A stretch of DNA of 64,000 nt, taken from NCBI RefSeq assembly GCF_018863415.1, contig NZ_JAHKSN010000002.1, positions 248,001-312,000 of the forward strand. Reading direction: 5' to 3'. The DNA is from Deinococcus aestuarii. GTDB taxonomy: Bacteria; Deinococcota; Deinococci; Deinococcales; Deinococcaceae. This document shows, piece after piece, positions 9,564 to 25,904 of this stretch. The notes under the pieces were generated by a model. It saw nothing but the letters and a program-made list of their open reading frames with translations. It did no database searches and was not told where the DNA came from. Numbering within the stretch: position 1 is the stretch's first letter; each line of letters opens with the position of its first letter. The position numbers and the translations under genes are program-made.

Positions 9564-10285
9564 CGGGGCGAGGCTAACACGCGCCGCGCGGCCCTCACGA
9601 GGTCGGCGTTGTCGGCGGCGGGAGGGCCGTCCGGCAGGGTGAGGGTATCTTCCAGGCCGATGCGGGTGTCCAGTCCCCGGTGGGCGGCCTCGTGGAGGAG
9701 AGACCAGGCACTCACGCCCGCACCGTGCAGGAGACGGGGCGGCGTGACCCCGGCCTCGTCGAGCAGGGCGAGGATGGCGGCGGCCTCCGTCAGCGCCTCC
9801 CACGGCTCCCGGTCCATCACCTCCACGAGAATCCGCAGCGCCCGGTCGCGGGAGGGCCAGCTCAGGAAGGACCGCGCCGCCTCCACCGTCCAGAGCCCGG
9901 CTTCCACCCCCACGCCTAATTCCAGCAACGTCTCCGCGAAGGGGACGGCGTGCGGCTCGTGCCAATTCACGGATACGAAGTCGGGGCGCACGGTCCAGGC
10001 GCGGGCGGCGGCGAGTTGCCTCTCCACGTCCGGCAGAATCCAGAAGCCGCTGGAGATGCCGACCGGGATGCCGGGGCAGGCGGCGCGCACGGCGGTCAGC
10101 GCGGCGGCCACAACCTCCGCCTCCAGCGACTCGCGGCCCCCCTGGGCGCGCGGGTGCAGATGGAGGGCCCCGGCGCCCGCCGCCACCGCCCCCCGCGCCG
10201 CCTCTGCAAGTTGGGCCGGGGTGACGGGCAGGGCCGGGTGACTTCCCACGGGACGGCCCCCGTTCAAACAGGCTTTCAGGAGCAT
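9560..10285 (-). CDS. BKACE-family (DUF849) beta-keto acid cleavage enzyme
   Basis: A 241-residue TIM-barrel protein of the beta-keto acid cleavage enzyme family, whose founding member Kce splits 3-keto-5-aminohexanoate with acetyl-CoA. The zinc-binding LHLHPR motif stands at 41-46, with GLW and HGAG motifs further on. Family members act on many beta-keto acids and this one is shorter than Kce (about 275 residues), so the substrate is unknown. No lysine-fermentation gene is nearby. It forms a two-gene operon with pyrF by ATGA overlap, a partner that gives no hint of its substrate. The ATG follows a TACGCT box by 6 bases. Confidence 0.85.
   Translation of the reverse strand: MLLKACLNGGRPVGSHPALPVTPAQLAEAARGAVAAGAGALHLHPRAQGGRESLEAEVVAAALTAVRAACPGIPVGISSGFWILPDVERQLAAARAWTVRPDFVSVNWHEPHAVPFAETLLELGVGVEAGLWTVEAARSFLSWPSRDRALRILVEVMDREPWEALTEAAAILALLDEAGVTPPRLLHGAGVSAWSLLHEAAHRGLDTRIGLEDTLTLPDGPPAADNADLVRAARRVLASPR
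9571..9576 (-). promoter_or_regulatory. Possible internal leaderless -10 box for pyrF
   Basis: TAGCCT on the minus strand, 7 bases before the pyrF ATG and inside the last codons of the BKACE gene. Lower confidence because it lies in coding sequence. Confidence 0.35.
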
Positions 10286-10291
10286 GGGCTC

Positions 10292-10297
10292 AGCGTA
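10292..10297 (-). promoter_or_regulatory. -10 box of leaderless promoter for the BKACE-pyrF operon
   Basis: TACGCT on the minus strand, 6 bases before the ATG at 10285. The opposing gene's box is only 18 bases away. Confidence 0.55.
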
Positions 10298-10314
10298 CCG
10301 GGGCCCGCGCCTGT

Positions 10315-10320
10315 TACCCT
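10315..10320 (+). promoter_or_regulatory. -10 box of leaderless promoter for the DUF1028 gene
   Basis: TACCCT, 6 bases before the ATG at 10327. Both divergent promoters fit in the 41 bases between the two start codons. Confidence 0.55.
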
Positions 10321-10326
10321 CGCCCC

Positions 10327-11181
10327 ATGACCTTTTCCATCGTGGGCCGCGACGCCGCCACCGGAGACCTCGGCGTGGCGGTGGCGAGCAAGTTCCTGGC
10401 GGTGGGCGCCCTCGTCCCCTTCGCGCGCTCGGGCGTGGGCGCGGTGGCAACCCAGAGTTACGTCAACCCCAACTTCGGGCCGGACGGGCTGCGGCTCCTC
10501 GCCGAGGGTCTAAGCCCGGAGGAGGTATCCGCACGCTTCCAGGCAGAGGACGCCACCATCCATCAACGGCAATTCGGGATCGTGGGGGCGGACGGGCGGA
10601 GCGTCACCTACAGCGGCGCGGGCTGCCATGCCTGGGCGGGCGGCTTCACCGGGCCGGACGTGGCGATCCAGGGCAACATCCTGACCGGGCTGGAGGTCGT
10701 GGACGCGATGGCTGCGGCGTGGGAGGCGGGCGACGGGCACCCTCTCCCCCGCCGCCTGCTGGGGGCACTGAGGGCCGGGGACGCGGCGGGCGGGGACCGC
10801 AGGGGCAGACAGTCGGCAGCCCTGCTGTGCGTCGGGCCGGGGCGCGGCTACGGCGGCCTCACCGACGACTGGGTGAACCTGCGCGCCGACGACCACCCCG
10901 ACCCCTGTGCGGAGCTGGAGCGCCTGCTCGGCATCTCCGACCTCCTGTTCGGGCGGCCCGAGACGACTACCGAACTCGACGAGGACGGGCGGCGCTGGCT
11001 GCGGGCGCTGCTGATCCGCGAGGACTACGCGAGTTCCCTCCCCGGCGGCGAGTGGGACCCGGAGACCGAGGCCGCCGCCTGGGCCCTTTTCGGCACCGAG
11101 AACCTGGAGGAACGCTGGGTGCCGGGCGGGAGGTTCGACCCGGTGGCGCTGGGCTACCTGCGGGAGCGGTTCGGGGAGTGA
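10327..11181 (+). CDS. DUF1028 (Ntn-hydrolase-like) protein
   Basis: A 284-residue cytoplasmic protein. Residues 1 to about 205 are a DUF1028 domain, recognised by the start [26 protein letters not shown] and by later [11 protein letters not shown] and IQGNIL segments; the domain is placed in the Ntn-hydrolase superfamily. The remaining 80 residues ([32 protein letters not shown] and following) resemble the putative peptidoglycan-binding tail often fused to it. Enzymatic activity is not established for the family. It is transcribed divergently from the BKACE-pyrF pair from a very short shared promoter region. Confidence 0.88.
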   Translation: MTFSIVGRDAATGDLGVAVASKFLAVGALVPFARSGVGAVATQSYVNPNFGPDGLRLLAEGLSPEEVSARFQAEDATIHQRQFGIVGADGRSVTYSGAGCHAWAGGFTGPDVAIQGNILTGLEVVDAMAAAWEAGDGHPLPRRLLGALRAGDAAGGDRRGRQSAALLCVGPGRGYGGLTDDWVNLRADDHPDPCAELERLLGISDLLFGRPETTTELDEDGRRWLRALLIREDYASSLPGGEWDPETEAAAWALFGTENLEERWVPGGRFDPVALGYLRERFGE

Positions 11182-11185
11182 GGGA

Positions 11186-11260
11186 AGCTCTCAGCCGTCA
11201 GCAGTCAGCCATCAGGAAGCGGGGCTTTTGCTGACGGCTGAACGCTGAGAGCTGATAGCT
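11186..11260. repeat. Hairpin of degenerate heptamer repeats (AGCNNTC type)
   Basis: Directly after the DUF1028 stop the sequence runs in heptads AGC-NN-TC (variable pairs TC, CG, AG, CA). After a short spacer the complementary heptads GCTGANN follow (reverse-complement variable pairs CG, GT, TC, TA). The two arms can fold into a long imperfect hairpin. A closely related element lies at 48578-48658. The right end of this copy supplies the TAGCTT box used by the Rrf2 gene. Confidence 0.75.
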
Positions 11261-11261
11261 T
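11256..11261 (+). promoter_or_regulatory. -10 box of leaderless promoter for the Rrf2 gene
   Basis: TAGCTT, 6 bases before the ATG at 11268, formed by the last bases of the heptad repeat plus one flanking base. Confidence 0.5.
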
Positions 11262-11267
11262 TTCCCC

Positions 11268-11735
<468 letters not shown>

Positions 11736-11770
11736 GCCCGGCTCAACACCTCGTCTGTCTCCTCGGTCGA

Positions 11771-11791
11771 GACAAGTTGATCGAAGTTGTC
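11771..11791. promoter_or_regulatory. Imperfect palindrome, candidate Rrf2 operator before the sulfite reductase
   Basis: A 21-base imperfect palindrome starting GACAA and ending TTGTC, with core AAGTTGATCGAAGTT. It covers the -35 position of the promoter whose -10 is at 11802. A related AAGTTGACC site lies before sat at 14796. That the Rrf2 protein binds here is inference. Confidence 0.5.
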
Positions 11792-11801
11792 ATCTTTCGG
11801 G

Positions 11802-11807
11802 TATCCT
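11802..11807 (+). promoter_or_regulatory. -10 box before the 17-codon frame and the sulfite reductase
   Basis: TATCCT, 7 bases before the ATG of the short frame at 11815. A TTGATC -35 candidate lies inside the palindrome with a 19-base spacer. Confidence 0.55.
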
Positions 11808-11814
11808 GGGGGGC

Positions 11815-11868
11815 ATGAGTTTTCTGGAGCCCGGCGTCCGGTATTGTTCACCCCCGCTCCGACCCTGA
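11815..11868 (+). CDS. Possible 17-residue leader peptide of the sulfur genes
   Basis: A short frame encoding [17 protein letters not shown]. Its ATG stands 7 bases after a TATCCT box, exactly the arrangement of leaderless genes in this window, so it would be the first thing translated on the sulfite reductase message. The stop is 28 bases before the sulfite reductase ATG, which has its own GGAG ribosome site. It contains one cysteine codon, at position 11. Cysteine-containing upstream frames control sulfur genes in some actinobacteria, but with one Cys and no visible attenuator hairpin that role is speculative here. Confidence 0.4.
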   Translation: MSFLEPGVRYCSPPLRP

Positions 11869-11896
11869 CCTCTCGTTTCCCCTTTCCGGAGATCCC

Positions 11897-13452
<1,556 letters not shown>

Positions 13453-13456
<4 letters not shown>

Positions 13457-13994
13457 CCGCGACGCTGAACCGTCCCGAGGTCGGCACAGGCCGGGTGGTG
13501 TGGTTCACCGGTCTGTCCGGGGCGGGCAAGAGCACGTTGGCCTCGGCGCTGTACGACGAACTCAAGGCACGCGGTGTTCCCGTCGAACTCCTCGACGGCG
13601 ACGCGGTGCGCGAGAACCTGAGCAAGGGGCTGGGTTTTTCCAAGCAGGACCGGGACACCAATGTCCGCCGCATTGCCTTCGTGGCGGGGCTGCTCGCCAG
13701 GCACGGAGTCACGGTGCTCGTGAGCGCGATCAGCCCCTACGCGGACACCCGGCGCGAAGTGCTGTCCACGCTGCCCAACCCGACCGAGGTGTTCGTGGAC
13801 GCGCCGCTGGAAGTCGTGACCGAGCGCGACGTGAAGGGCCTGTACCTCAGGGCACTGGCCGGGGAAATCCCGCACTTCACGGGCGTGTCCGACCCCTACG
13901 AGGCTCCTGCGGCGCCCGACCTCCACCTGCGGACCGACCACATCAGCGTGGAGGAGGGCCTGGGCCGACTCCTCCAACACCTGGGATATGGGGC

Positions 13995-13998
<4 letters not shown>
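13453..13998 (+). CDS. cysC: Adenylyl-sulfate kinase
   Basis: Phosphorylates APS to PAPS in sulfate assimilation. The 181-residue P-loop kinase has Walker [10 protein letters not shown] at 20-28, DGD at 49-51, the APS-binding region [21 protein letters not shown] and a lid with [24 protein letters not shown]; it is full length. It overlaps the sulfite reductase by ATGA and its own stop overlaps the cysH start by GTGA, so the three are translated as a unit. Confidence 0.96.
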
Positions 13999-14774
<776 letters not shown>

Positions 14775-14795
14775 CACCCCACCCTTTTCGCCCAA

Positions 14796-14809
14796 AAGTT
14801 GACCAACTT
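14796..14809. promoter_or_regulatory. Palindrome before sat, candidate Rrf2 operator
   Basis: AAGTT-GACC-AACTT, a perfect 5-bp inverted repeat, in the 64-base gap between cysH and sat. It shares AAGTTGAYC with the site at 11771. A TTGACC inside it could be a -35, but no good -10 follows. Confidence 0.4.
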
Positions 14810-14838
14810 CATCCACTGATCGTTTGAAAGGCCGAAGC

Positions 14839-16011
<1,173 letters not shown>

Positions 16012-16089
16012 TCCGGCCTCCCCCTGACCGGCGCGCGCCCCTCACCGGGAGCGTGTTCACGGCGAAAACCCACTCCACAGGAGGGACAA

Positions 16090-17055
16090 ATGACCCCGAG
16101 ACCGACGCTGCTGGCCCTGAGCCTCGCCCTCCTCATCCCCAGCGCCGCCGCCCAGGGCGCGACCACCCTGCGGCTCGGCTATTTTCCCAACCTGACCCAC
16201 GCGCCCGCCCTGGTGGGGTTAGAGCGCGGCACCTTCCAGAAGGCGCTCGGGAATGTGAAACTGGAACCCAAGGAATTCGTCTCGGGGACCACCCTCACCG
16301 AAGCCTTTGCGGCGGGACAGATCGACATCGCCTACGTCGGCCCAGGTCCGGCGATCAACGCGGCGGTGCGGGGAATGCCCCTCCAGATCGTCGCGGGGGC
16401 GAGCGAGGCGGGGGCGGTGCTCATCGCGCGCAAGGACAGCGGGATCAGGACGTACAAGGACCTCGCCGGGAAGCGGGTGGCGGTGCCCAGCCTGGGGAAC
16501 ACGCAGGACATCAGCCTGCGGCACATTCTCAAGGAACAGGGGCTCAAGGCGCAGACGGACGGCGGCACCGTGAACATCACGCCCATCCCGCCCGCCGACG
16601 TGCTGGCGGCCTTCGCGGGCAGGCGGGTGGACGCCACGCTGGTGCCCGAGCCGTGGGGCGCGGCGCTGGAAGCGCAGGGGAACATCCTCGTGGGCACCGA
16701 GAAGACGGTGTGGCGCGGGGGCGCGTACCCTTCCACGGTGGTGATCGTGAACACGAAGTTCGCGCAGGCCAACCCGGCCGTCGTCACGGCCTTTCTCAAG
16801 GCGCACGGGGAGGCGGTGGCGTTTCTGACAGGCAAGCCCGCTGCCGCCGCCGCCGCCGTCAACAGGGAGCTGGAGAAGCTGACCGGGCAGAAGCTCGACC
16901 CGCGCGTCCTCCAGCGGGCGATGAACCGCACCCGCTTCACGACGGCGCTCGATGCGGGCGCCCTGAACGAATACGCGGCCCTCAACGTGGAGGCCGGGTA
17001 CGCGCGGGGCACCGTCAACCTCGCCCCCTTCCTCAACCCGGGGTTCAAGCGGTGA
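16090..17055 (+). CDS. Sulfonate/sulfate-type ABC substrate-binding protein
   Basis: A 321-residue exported binding protein of the SsuA/TauA/NrtA fold. A signal peptide (1-22, cut after AAAQG) is followed by [28 protein letters not shown], typical of SsuA-like proteins, and by GPGPAINA and [13 protein letters not shown]. The family binds aliphatic sulfonates, taurine or related anions; the sulfur neighbours favour an organosulfur compound. AGGAGGG lies 8 bases before the ATG. It is first in the three-gene transporter set, 78 bases after sat. Confidence 0.88.
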   Translation: MTPRPTLLALSLALLIPSAAAQGATTLRLGYFPNLTHAPALVGLERGTFQKALGNVKLEPKEFVSGTTLTEAFAAGQIDIAYVGPGPAINAAVRGMPLQIVAGASEAGAVLIARKDSGIRTYKDLAGKRVAVPSLGNTQDISLRHILKEQGLKAQTDGGTVNITPIPPADVLAAFAGRRVDATLVPEPWGAALEAQGNILVGTEKTVWRGGAYPSTVVIVNTKFAQANPAVVTAFLKAHGEAVAFLTGKPAAAAAAVNRELEKLTGQKLDPRVLQRAMNRTRFTTALDAGALNEYAALNVEAGYARGTVNLAPFLNPGFKR

Positions 17056-17059
17056 GGCC

Positions 17060-17887
17060 GTGACGACCACGCTCGACACCCCCACTCCGGTGCGCCGCCC
17101 TTCGCGCTGGCGCGTGCTCGGCTGGCAGCTCCTCGGCCTCGCGCTGCTCCTCGCCCTGTGGTGGCTCGTCACGGACGTGCTCCGGCTCTACCCGCCCTAC
17201 GTCTTCCCCAGCCCGCGCGCCGTGGGGACCGAGATCAGCTACGGCCTGTGGGGCACCGGGCCGCAGGACGGCAAGCTGCTCGCGGGAATCGGCAACAGCC
17301 TGCGGCGGGTGCTCGTCGGCTACGCGATTGCCGTGCTCCTCGGCGGGGTGGTCGGCCTGTTGATGGGCGCGTGGCGGCCCCTGCGCGATACCCTCGGCGC
17401 TTACCTGACCGGCATCCAGAGCGTGCCCTCCATCGCGTTCGTGCCCTTTGCCATCCTCTTTTTCGGGTTGAACGAGCGGGCGGTGCTGTTCGTGGTCATT
17501 CTGGAGGGCTTCATCCCGGTCGCGCTCGCCGTCTCGGGCGCGCTGATGAACGTGCCCCCGGCGCTGCGGATCGCGGGCCGGACGCTGGGAGCACGGGGAC
17601 TGGACCTCACGACGGGCGTGCTGCTGCCGAGCGCGGTGCCCAGCATCCTGACGGGGCTGAGGACCGCCTGGAGCTTCGCGTGGCGGGCGCTGGTGGGAGC
17701 GGAGCTGCTCGTCAGCGCGAGCGCGAGCCTGGGCGCGCAACTGGAGATCGGGCGCAACACGGCGAACATCGCGCTCGTGATCGCCACCATCCTGACCATC
17801 GGCGTGATCGGCGGGGTGTTCGACGCCCTGCTGCGCGTGCTGGAGACCCGTGTGCGCCGCGACTACGGGCTGGAGGTGCCACAATGA
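17060..17887 (+). CDS. ABC transporter permease, SsuC-like
   Basis: A 275-residue inner-membrane permease with about six hydrophobic segments and the BPD_transp_1 fold. The cytoplasmic loop that contacts the ATPase is [34 protein letters not shown]. It starts at GTG only 4 bases after the binding-protein stop and overlaps the ATPase start by ATGA. With its neighbours it forms a complete importer, probably for sulfonates, as a homodimer. Confidence 0.9.
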   Translation: MTTTLDTPTPVRRPSRWRVLGWQLLGLALLLALWWLVTDVLRLYPPYVFPSPRAVGTEISYGLWGTGPQDGKLLAGIGNSLRRVLVGYAIAVLLGGVVGLLMGAWRPLRDTLGAYLTGIQSVPSIAFVPFAILFFGLNERAVLFVVILEGFIPVALAVSGALMNVPPALRIAGRTLGARGLDLTTGVLLPSAVPSILTGLRTAWSFAWRALVGAELLVSASASLGAQLEIGRNTANIALVIATILTIGVIGGVFDALLRVLETRVRRDYGLEVPQ

Positions 17888-18627
17888 CCGCCACGATGCC
17901 CCCCCCCGCCGAGACGGTCAGCCCCCCCACCCAGGGGGTCAGCCTGACTCTGGATGGGGTGACCTACCGCTACGGGCGGGGCCGCGCGGGACTCGGCCCC
18001 CTGAGCCTGCACGTCCAGCCCGGCGAATTCCTGTGCGTGGTCGGTCCCTCGGGCAGCGGCAAGAGCACCCTGCTCTCGCTGCTGGCGGGTTTCCTGCGGC
18101 CCCAGGCCGGACGGATTCTGCTGGGCGACACGCCCGTTACCGGGCCCGACCCGCGCCTGACGCTGGTGCAGCAGGAACCCGCCCTCTTTCCGTGGCGCAC
18201 GGTGGCGGGCAACGTCGCCTTCGGGCTGGAGCGGCGGCGCTTTCCCCGCGCCCAGCGGGACGCCCGGGTGCAGGAGACGCTGCGCCTCGTGGGGCTGGCC
18301 GGGTACGGCCCCCGCCGCGTCCACCAGCTTTCCGGCGGGCAGCGCCAGCGGGTCTCCCTGGCCCGGGCGCTGGCCGTGCAGCCGAGCCTGCTGCTCCTCG
18401 ACGAGCCCTTCAGCGCCCTCGACGACCGCACCCGCACGGTCCTCGCCGACGAGTTGCTGAGTATCTGGTGGGCGAGGAAAGTCACCGTCGTCTTCGTCAC
18501 GCACAACCTGGAAGAGGCGCTGGCGCTCGGGCAGCGGGTGGTGGCCCTGCGTGGGGGCGAGGTGGCGCTGGACGCCCCGGCGCGGGAGCTGAACGTGGGG
18601 CGGCTGCGGGAGATGCTGGAGGGGTAA
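17884..18627 (+). CDS. ABC transporter ATPase, SsuB-like
   Basis: A 247-residue ATPase: Walker [10 protein letters not shown] (about 56-64), signature [15 protein letters not shown], Walker [13 protein letters not shown], and the H-loop VTHNLEEAL. It belongs to the nitrate/sulfonate/taurine importer group. The first 25 residues are proline-rich. ATG overlaps the permease stop. It is the last gene of the sulfur run and is followed by a strong hairpin terminator. Confidence 0.93.
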   Translation: MTATMPPPAETVSPPTQGVSLTLDGVTYRYGRGRAGLGPLSLHVQPGEFLCVVGPSGSGKSTLLSLLAGFLRPQAGRILLGDTPVTGPDPRLTLVQQEPALFPWRTVAGNVAFGLERRRFPRAQRDARVQETLRLVGLAGYGPRRVHQLSGGQRQRVSLARALAVQPSLLLLDEPFSALDDRTRTVLADELLSIWWARKVTVVFVTHNLEEALALGQRVVALRGGEVALDAPARELNVGRLREMLEG

Positions 18628-18643
18628 GCGGCCCCGGATGACG

Positions 18644-18684
18644 AGGAAGAGCCGAGGCTTGCCGCCCCGGCTCTTCCTTCCTTT
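18644..18684 (+). terminator. Terminator of the sulfur run
   Basis: An 11-bp perfect stem AGGAAGAGCCG (18644-18654) with CGGCTCTTCCT (18668-18678), 13-base loop, then TCCTTT. It lies between the convergent ATPase gene and lysJ and may serve both. Confidence 0.8.
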
Positions 18685-18712
18685 CGGTCGTGGCGCCGCC
18701 CTCCCACGCTCC

Positions 18713-19981
<1,269 letters not shown>

Positions 19982-20000
19982 GCTGACCTCCTGTTGGGCC

Positions 20001-20006
20001 CAGTCT
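20001..20006 (-). promoter_or_regulatory. -10 box upstream of lysJ
   Basis: TAGACT on the minus strand about 20 bases before the GTG, with an AGGAGG ribosome site in between, so a short leader rather than a leaderless message. No convincing -35 is visible. Position is approximate to a few bases. Confidence 0.4.
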
Positions 20007-20059
20007 AGGGGGTCGGGCCCGGGAAAAAGGGGCGCGTGTCCAGCCGGGCGGGTCGTCGA

Positions 20060-20278
20060 TCAGTGGTCTCCCCCATGCCGCTCCCTCGGCAGGCTGAGGT
20101 CGGACTTGTCGACGCTCTCCGTCGCAGGCTCCAACCCCGCTTCGGGCGATTTCCGCGCCAGCTCGCGCAACTCGCGGTCGGCGGCCTCGGAGACCTCGGG
20201 GGTCCACTTGCCGTGACGGGTCATCGTCTCCCCGTCCTGCGCCTGCTCGTCCCGTCCCTGCTCTCTCTTGTCCGTCAT
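20060..20278 (-). CDS. Small hydrophilic protein of unknown function
   Basis: A 72-residue, highly charged protein (KREQGRDEQAQDGE... and EVSEAADRELRELARKSPE) with no signal, membrane segment or recognised motif; the middle should be helical and both ends disordered. An internal ATG (MTRHGKW) is a possible alternative start. It stands alone between lysJ and a small secreted protein. Coding is likely from composition, but not certain. Confidence 0.5.
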   Translation of the reverse strand: MTDKREQGRDEQAQDGETMTRHGKWTPEVSEAADRELRELARKSPEAGLEPATESVDKSDLSLPRERHGGDH

Positions 20279-20362
20279 AGGCGTATTCGACCTCAAGGCG
20301 GGGACGGCTGGGCAAGAGCAGGGCATGAACTCACCCGGAAAAGCTTCATCGCTGCGGGTGGA

Positions 20363-20734
20363 TCACTTCAGGTCGCACCTGTACACGAACGTCTTGCCGC
20401 CGCTCAGGTACATCATGACGAACATCGAGCCCTTGGGAGTGCTCACGGTGGCGCGGTAGAGGTCCTTGTCGTTGAAGCTGGAGCGGTACTGCACCGCCCT
20501 GTCCTTGGCGGCGGTTTCCTTCATCGCCTCGTCCATGATCAGGGCCCCGATCTTGAACTGGCCCGGCGTGGCTTCCGCACCGGGTTTGGCCTCGATGCCA
20601 CCGCTGCAATGACGGCCCGAGAAGCTGAAGGCGTGGGCGTCGATGCCCTGCCGCGCCGAGCGGTCGAGGCCCTGGGCGTGGGCGGGCGTAAGCAGCAGCG
20701 AGAGGGCAAGCGGGAAGAGGCTTTTTCCAAGCAT
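20363..20734 (-). CDS. Small secreted protein of unknown function
   Basis: A 123-residue protein with a clear signal peptide (MLGKSLFPLALSLLLTPAHA, 1-20). The mature part has two cysteines, one near residue 43 (GRHCSGG) and one near the C-terminus (YRCDLK), which could form a disulfide. I do not recognise the family. The ATG follows a TACAGT box by 6 bases. Confidence 0.75.
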   Translation of the reverse strand: MLGKSLFPLALSLLLTPAHAQGLDRSARQGIDAHAFSFSGRHCSGGIEAKPGAEATPGQFKIGALIMDEAMKETAAKDRAVQYRSSFNDKDLYRATVSTPKGSMFVMMYLSGGKTFVYRCDLK

Positions 20735-20740
20735 GGGGCG

Positions 20741-20746
20741 ACTGTA
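20741..20746 (-). promoter_or_regulatory. -10 box of leaderless promoter for the small secreted protein
   Basis: TACAGT on the minus strand, 6 bases before the ATG at 20734. Confidence 0.55.
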
Positions 20747-20949
20747 GGGGGCGGGCAGGCTGCCCCCCGGCGCACATGAGGCCTGCTGGGGGTGCCCTCC
20801 CCACCAGTTTTTAAAGGCTGGTAGATGACCAAAGGCATGATGGGGGTTGCTTCTTTTCCTCCTCCCCTTGACTCGTAGAGCTGCTTGCAGAGGGGGTGAA
20901 CGGGCCGGGCGTCCTCAGGAAATAGACGGCAAATTCCTGTCGTCATCCA

Positions 20950-22775
<1,826 letters not shown>

Positions 22776-22779
<4 letters not shown>

Positions 22780-23801
22780 GCGACCACCCCGAGTTCCCGG
22801 GCGATGTGCGCCCGCAGGCGGCGGGTCACGAGGTCGGCGCTGCCCATCGCGCGGGTCATGGCACTTTCCAGGGCGGCGGTCGGGATCAGGTTCTGGGGGG
22901 CGCGGGGGTCCTTGTGCGCCCGGCTGGCGAGGCGGCACAGGAGATTCCCGCTGACATTCGCCACCTCGCGCACGATGGGGGGCAGGAAGTCGGGCTCGTC
23001 GGGCGCGTACATCTCCAGCCGCATCACGCCGGACATGGGGTGCTGGTAGAAGGCCGCCTCGCACAGCCGGACGTACCAGATGAAACGGGTATAGGGGCTG
23101 TTGGCGTACTTCATGTGCAGGATGGGGGTCCGCTCGCCGGGCCGCAGTTCTGAGAGCAGGGAGGCCCGGTCGGCGGGCAGGTACTGGGTCTGCATCGTCT
23201 TCACGCAGCCGACGACGGCGCCGCCGAGGTTCTTGGAGCGCAGGGTGCCGTCCTGAATCGTCAGCGAGGTCAGGGCCTCCCGGTCATCCTCCTCGGAGAA
23301 GGGCACCTGGGAGGCGAGGCCGTGGGAGAGGTTCTGCTCCTCGGCCAGCATGACCTGTTGCAACTTGTGCAGGGGCGCGAGGGGATCGGCGCTCTCGGTG
23401 ACGATGGGGGTGTATTGCAGCGTCCCCGTGTGCGGGTCGCGCGGCGAGAGGCGGTAGGGGTCCACCCGCAGCCCCGGCGCGTGGGCCAGGAGGCGCCGGG
23501 CCCGCACGTCCGTCAGCTCGGCGGGCCGCGACCCGTGCGGGCACATCCGCACCGCGCCGACCACGTAGGCCCCGAAGCCGCCCATGCCCGCCTCTCCTGA
23601 CTCGTCCTCGATGAAGACGCGCGACTCCATCCGGCGTTTGCCGTCCACGACGTGGACCGTGTGCAGCCGCCCGGGAATGGGTTTGGCGGCCACCGCCGCC
23701 CAGCGCGGCGTCTCGATGTCGATGAGGTCCCCCTCGAAGTGTTGCAGGCCGAGTTGCCCGCCCTCGATGTCCACCGGCCAGGGGTCAAGGCGAATCCGCA
23801 T
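22776..23801 (-). CDS. nurA: NurA nuclease
   Basis: A 341-residue partner nuclease of HerA. The N-terminal [16 protein letters not shown] segment (D53, E59, D66) is the conserved metal-binding region of NurA, an RNase H-fold 5'-3' exonuclease, and a second block ([20 protein letters not shown]) matches the family's later motif. It lies immediately upstream of herA with a 4-base overlap, the classical order. The ATG at 23801 follows a TAGAAT box by 7 bases, which favours it over an ATG three codons earlier. Confidence 0.9.
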
Positions 23802-23808
23802 GGGGGGC

Positions 23809-23814
23809 ATTCTA
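23809..23814 (-). promoter_or_regulatory. -10 box of leaderless promoter for nurA-herA
   Basis: TAGAAT on the minus strand, 7 bases before the nurA ATG at 23801. Confidence 0.6.
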
Positions 23815-23821
23815 CGGTCGG

Positions 23822-23889
23822 GGTCGTGGACCGTGGAGCGTAGATCGTGGAAAAAGGCCACCCCTCCACAGTCCACCTCCCACGCTCCA
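23822..23889. repeat. Hairpin of degenerate heptamer repeats (GTGGANN type)
   Basis: One arm reads GTGGACC, GTGGAGC, GTAGATC, GTGGAAA; the other arm, read on the opposite strand, has GTGGACT, GTGGAGG and related units. The arms face each other around GGCC and can form a long imperfect hairpin. It is built like the AGCNNTC element at 11186 but with a different heptamer. It lies between the crp-type gene's terminator and the nurA promoter. Confidence 0.65.
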
Positions 23890-23920
23890 AAAAAAGCGCC
23901 CGGCCTTTCGCACCGGACGC
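23889..23920 (-). terminator. Terminator of the Crp/Fnr regulator gene
   Basis: On the minus strand GCGTCCGG and CCGGGCGC (23920-23913 with 23903-23896, one G-U pair) form an 8-bp stem with a 9-base loop, followed by seven T. Confidence 0.85.
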
Positions 23921-23937
23921 CCGCCCCTCTCCCCTCC

Positions 23938-24561
23938 TCAGCCGTGATACCCGCTCAGTTCGCGCAGCCGCGCCTCGTCGGTCAGGGTCAGGCAGCGGTA
24001 GGCGGGGGTCAGCAACCCGTCGTCGCGCATCTCGCCGATGAGTTTGGAGACGCTCTCGCGGGTGGCGCCGGTGCCCTCGGCGATCAGCTCGTGGGTGGCC
24101 CGGACGTAGCGCAGGCCGCCCTCGTGGGCGCCGCCCAGGCTGGAGTCGGCGAGGCTCAGCAGGTAGCGGGCGATGCGCTCGCGCAGTTCGCCGTCCTGAA
24201 TGTGCACGCCGTCGTTCATCACCCGCTGGAGCTGGGCGCTGAGGCTGCGGGTGACCTCCCACAGCTCGGCGGCGCTGAGGTGCTGGATGTGGATGGGCGT
24301 GAGGCTGGCGTCGGTCAGGGCGATCATCTGGTGGCTGCGGGCCAGGCCATGCAGCGTCTCCTCACCGAAGATGTCGCCCGGCAGCACGTGGCGCACGGTC
24401 AGGTTGCGGCCCTGGGGCGTCAGACGCACGGCGCGGAGCAAGCCGCTGTCGAGGCGGTAGAGGGTGGGGGCCGGGTCACCCGCGTAGTACAGCGTGTCGC
24501 CACGGCGCAGGGGCCTGCTGCGAAGGTCTGAACTGGCCGGGGGGGTGCTGTACAACGTCAT
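23938..24561 (-). CDS. Crp/Fnr-family transcriptional regulator
   Basis: A 207-residue regulator: cyclic-nucleotide-binding-like beta roll (about 10-120, with [31 protein letters not shown] and PGDIFGEE), a long dimerisation helix, and a C-terminal winged helix whose recognition region is [21 protein letters not shown]. No Fnr-type cysteine cluster is present. The phosphate-binding motif of cAMP receptors is incomplete, so the ligand is uncertain; Deinococcus has several such proteins. AAGGAG stands 6 bases before the ATG. The target genes cannot be read from the sequence. Confidence 0.92.
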   Translation of the reverse strand: MTLYSTPPASSDLRSRPLRRGDTLYYAGDPAPTLYRLDSGLLRAVRLTPQGRNLTVRHVLPGDIFGEETLHGLARSHQMIALTDASLTPIHIQHLSAAELWEVTRSLSAQLQRVMNDGVHIQDGELRERIARYLLSLADSSLGGAHEGGLRYVRATHELIAEGTGATRESVSKLIGEMRDDGLLTPAYRCLTLTDEARLRELSGYHG

Positions 24562-24856
24562 GACGACTCCTTGAGACAGGGCTGGACAGAGCGGCGAACC
24601 ACCGGATTCCGAAACGTCCCGACTGTACAAGGTTTGTCCAACCTTTGAACGTTCGGCTGAACATTGTGAAGTCCCAGATAAGGCTGCGATCAGACGGAGG
24701 CCCGGGGGTGGGCTGGACGAGGACGTTGGAAACGATCCCCACCGGCCGTTTCGCCTAAAGGTACCCCGCTTCAGCTCCTGCCGGGAAACGCTGCTCTCAC
24801 CTTTTCTTCACGCACAAACGATTGGGGCGCGAGGAAAAGGGGCGCGGCCTCCTCAC
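24562..24856. other. Gene-free region upstream of the Crp/Fnr gene
   Basis: About 295 bases between the Crp/Fnr start and the stop of the deacetylase-like gene. It is comparatively A+T-rich and holds the Crp/Fnr promoter area, with a 17-base inverted repeat at 24629. I see no gene and no clear terminator for the deacetylase-like gene. Confidence 0.5.
24629..24645. promoter_or_regulatory. Inverted repeat AAGGTT-N5-AACCTT before the Crp/Fnr gene
   Basis: A perfect 6-bp inverted repeat around TGTCC, 68 bases upstream of the Crp/Fnr ATG and next to a TACAGT hexamer. The centre TTTGTCCAA recurs in another inverted repeat at 25845. A protein-binding site is likely; which protein is unknown, autoregulation being one possibility. 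Confidence 0.4.
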
Positions 24857-25774
<918 letters not shown>

Positions 25775-25844
25775 CCCGGCAGTCTCGGACACGGGAGGGG
25801 GCAAAGCAGGGCCTCCCGCCACTTTGTCGGACCTGCGTTGTCCT

Positions 25845-25859
25845 ACCTTTGTCCAAGGT
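25845..25859. promoter_or_regulatory. Inverted repeat ACCTT-N5-AAGGT in a divergent promoter region
   Basis: A perfect 5-bp inverted repeat around TGTCC between the deacetylase-like gene and the PfkB kinase. It shares the centre TTTGTCCAA with the repeat at 24629, so the same regulator might bind both. Confidence 0.4.
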
Positions 25860-25904
25860 CGCGCTTGGGCGGAGGCCAGGCCAACCTGCCCGGACCGGCT
25901 GGTT

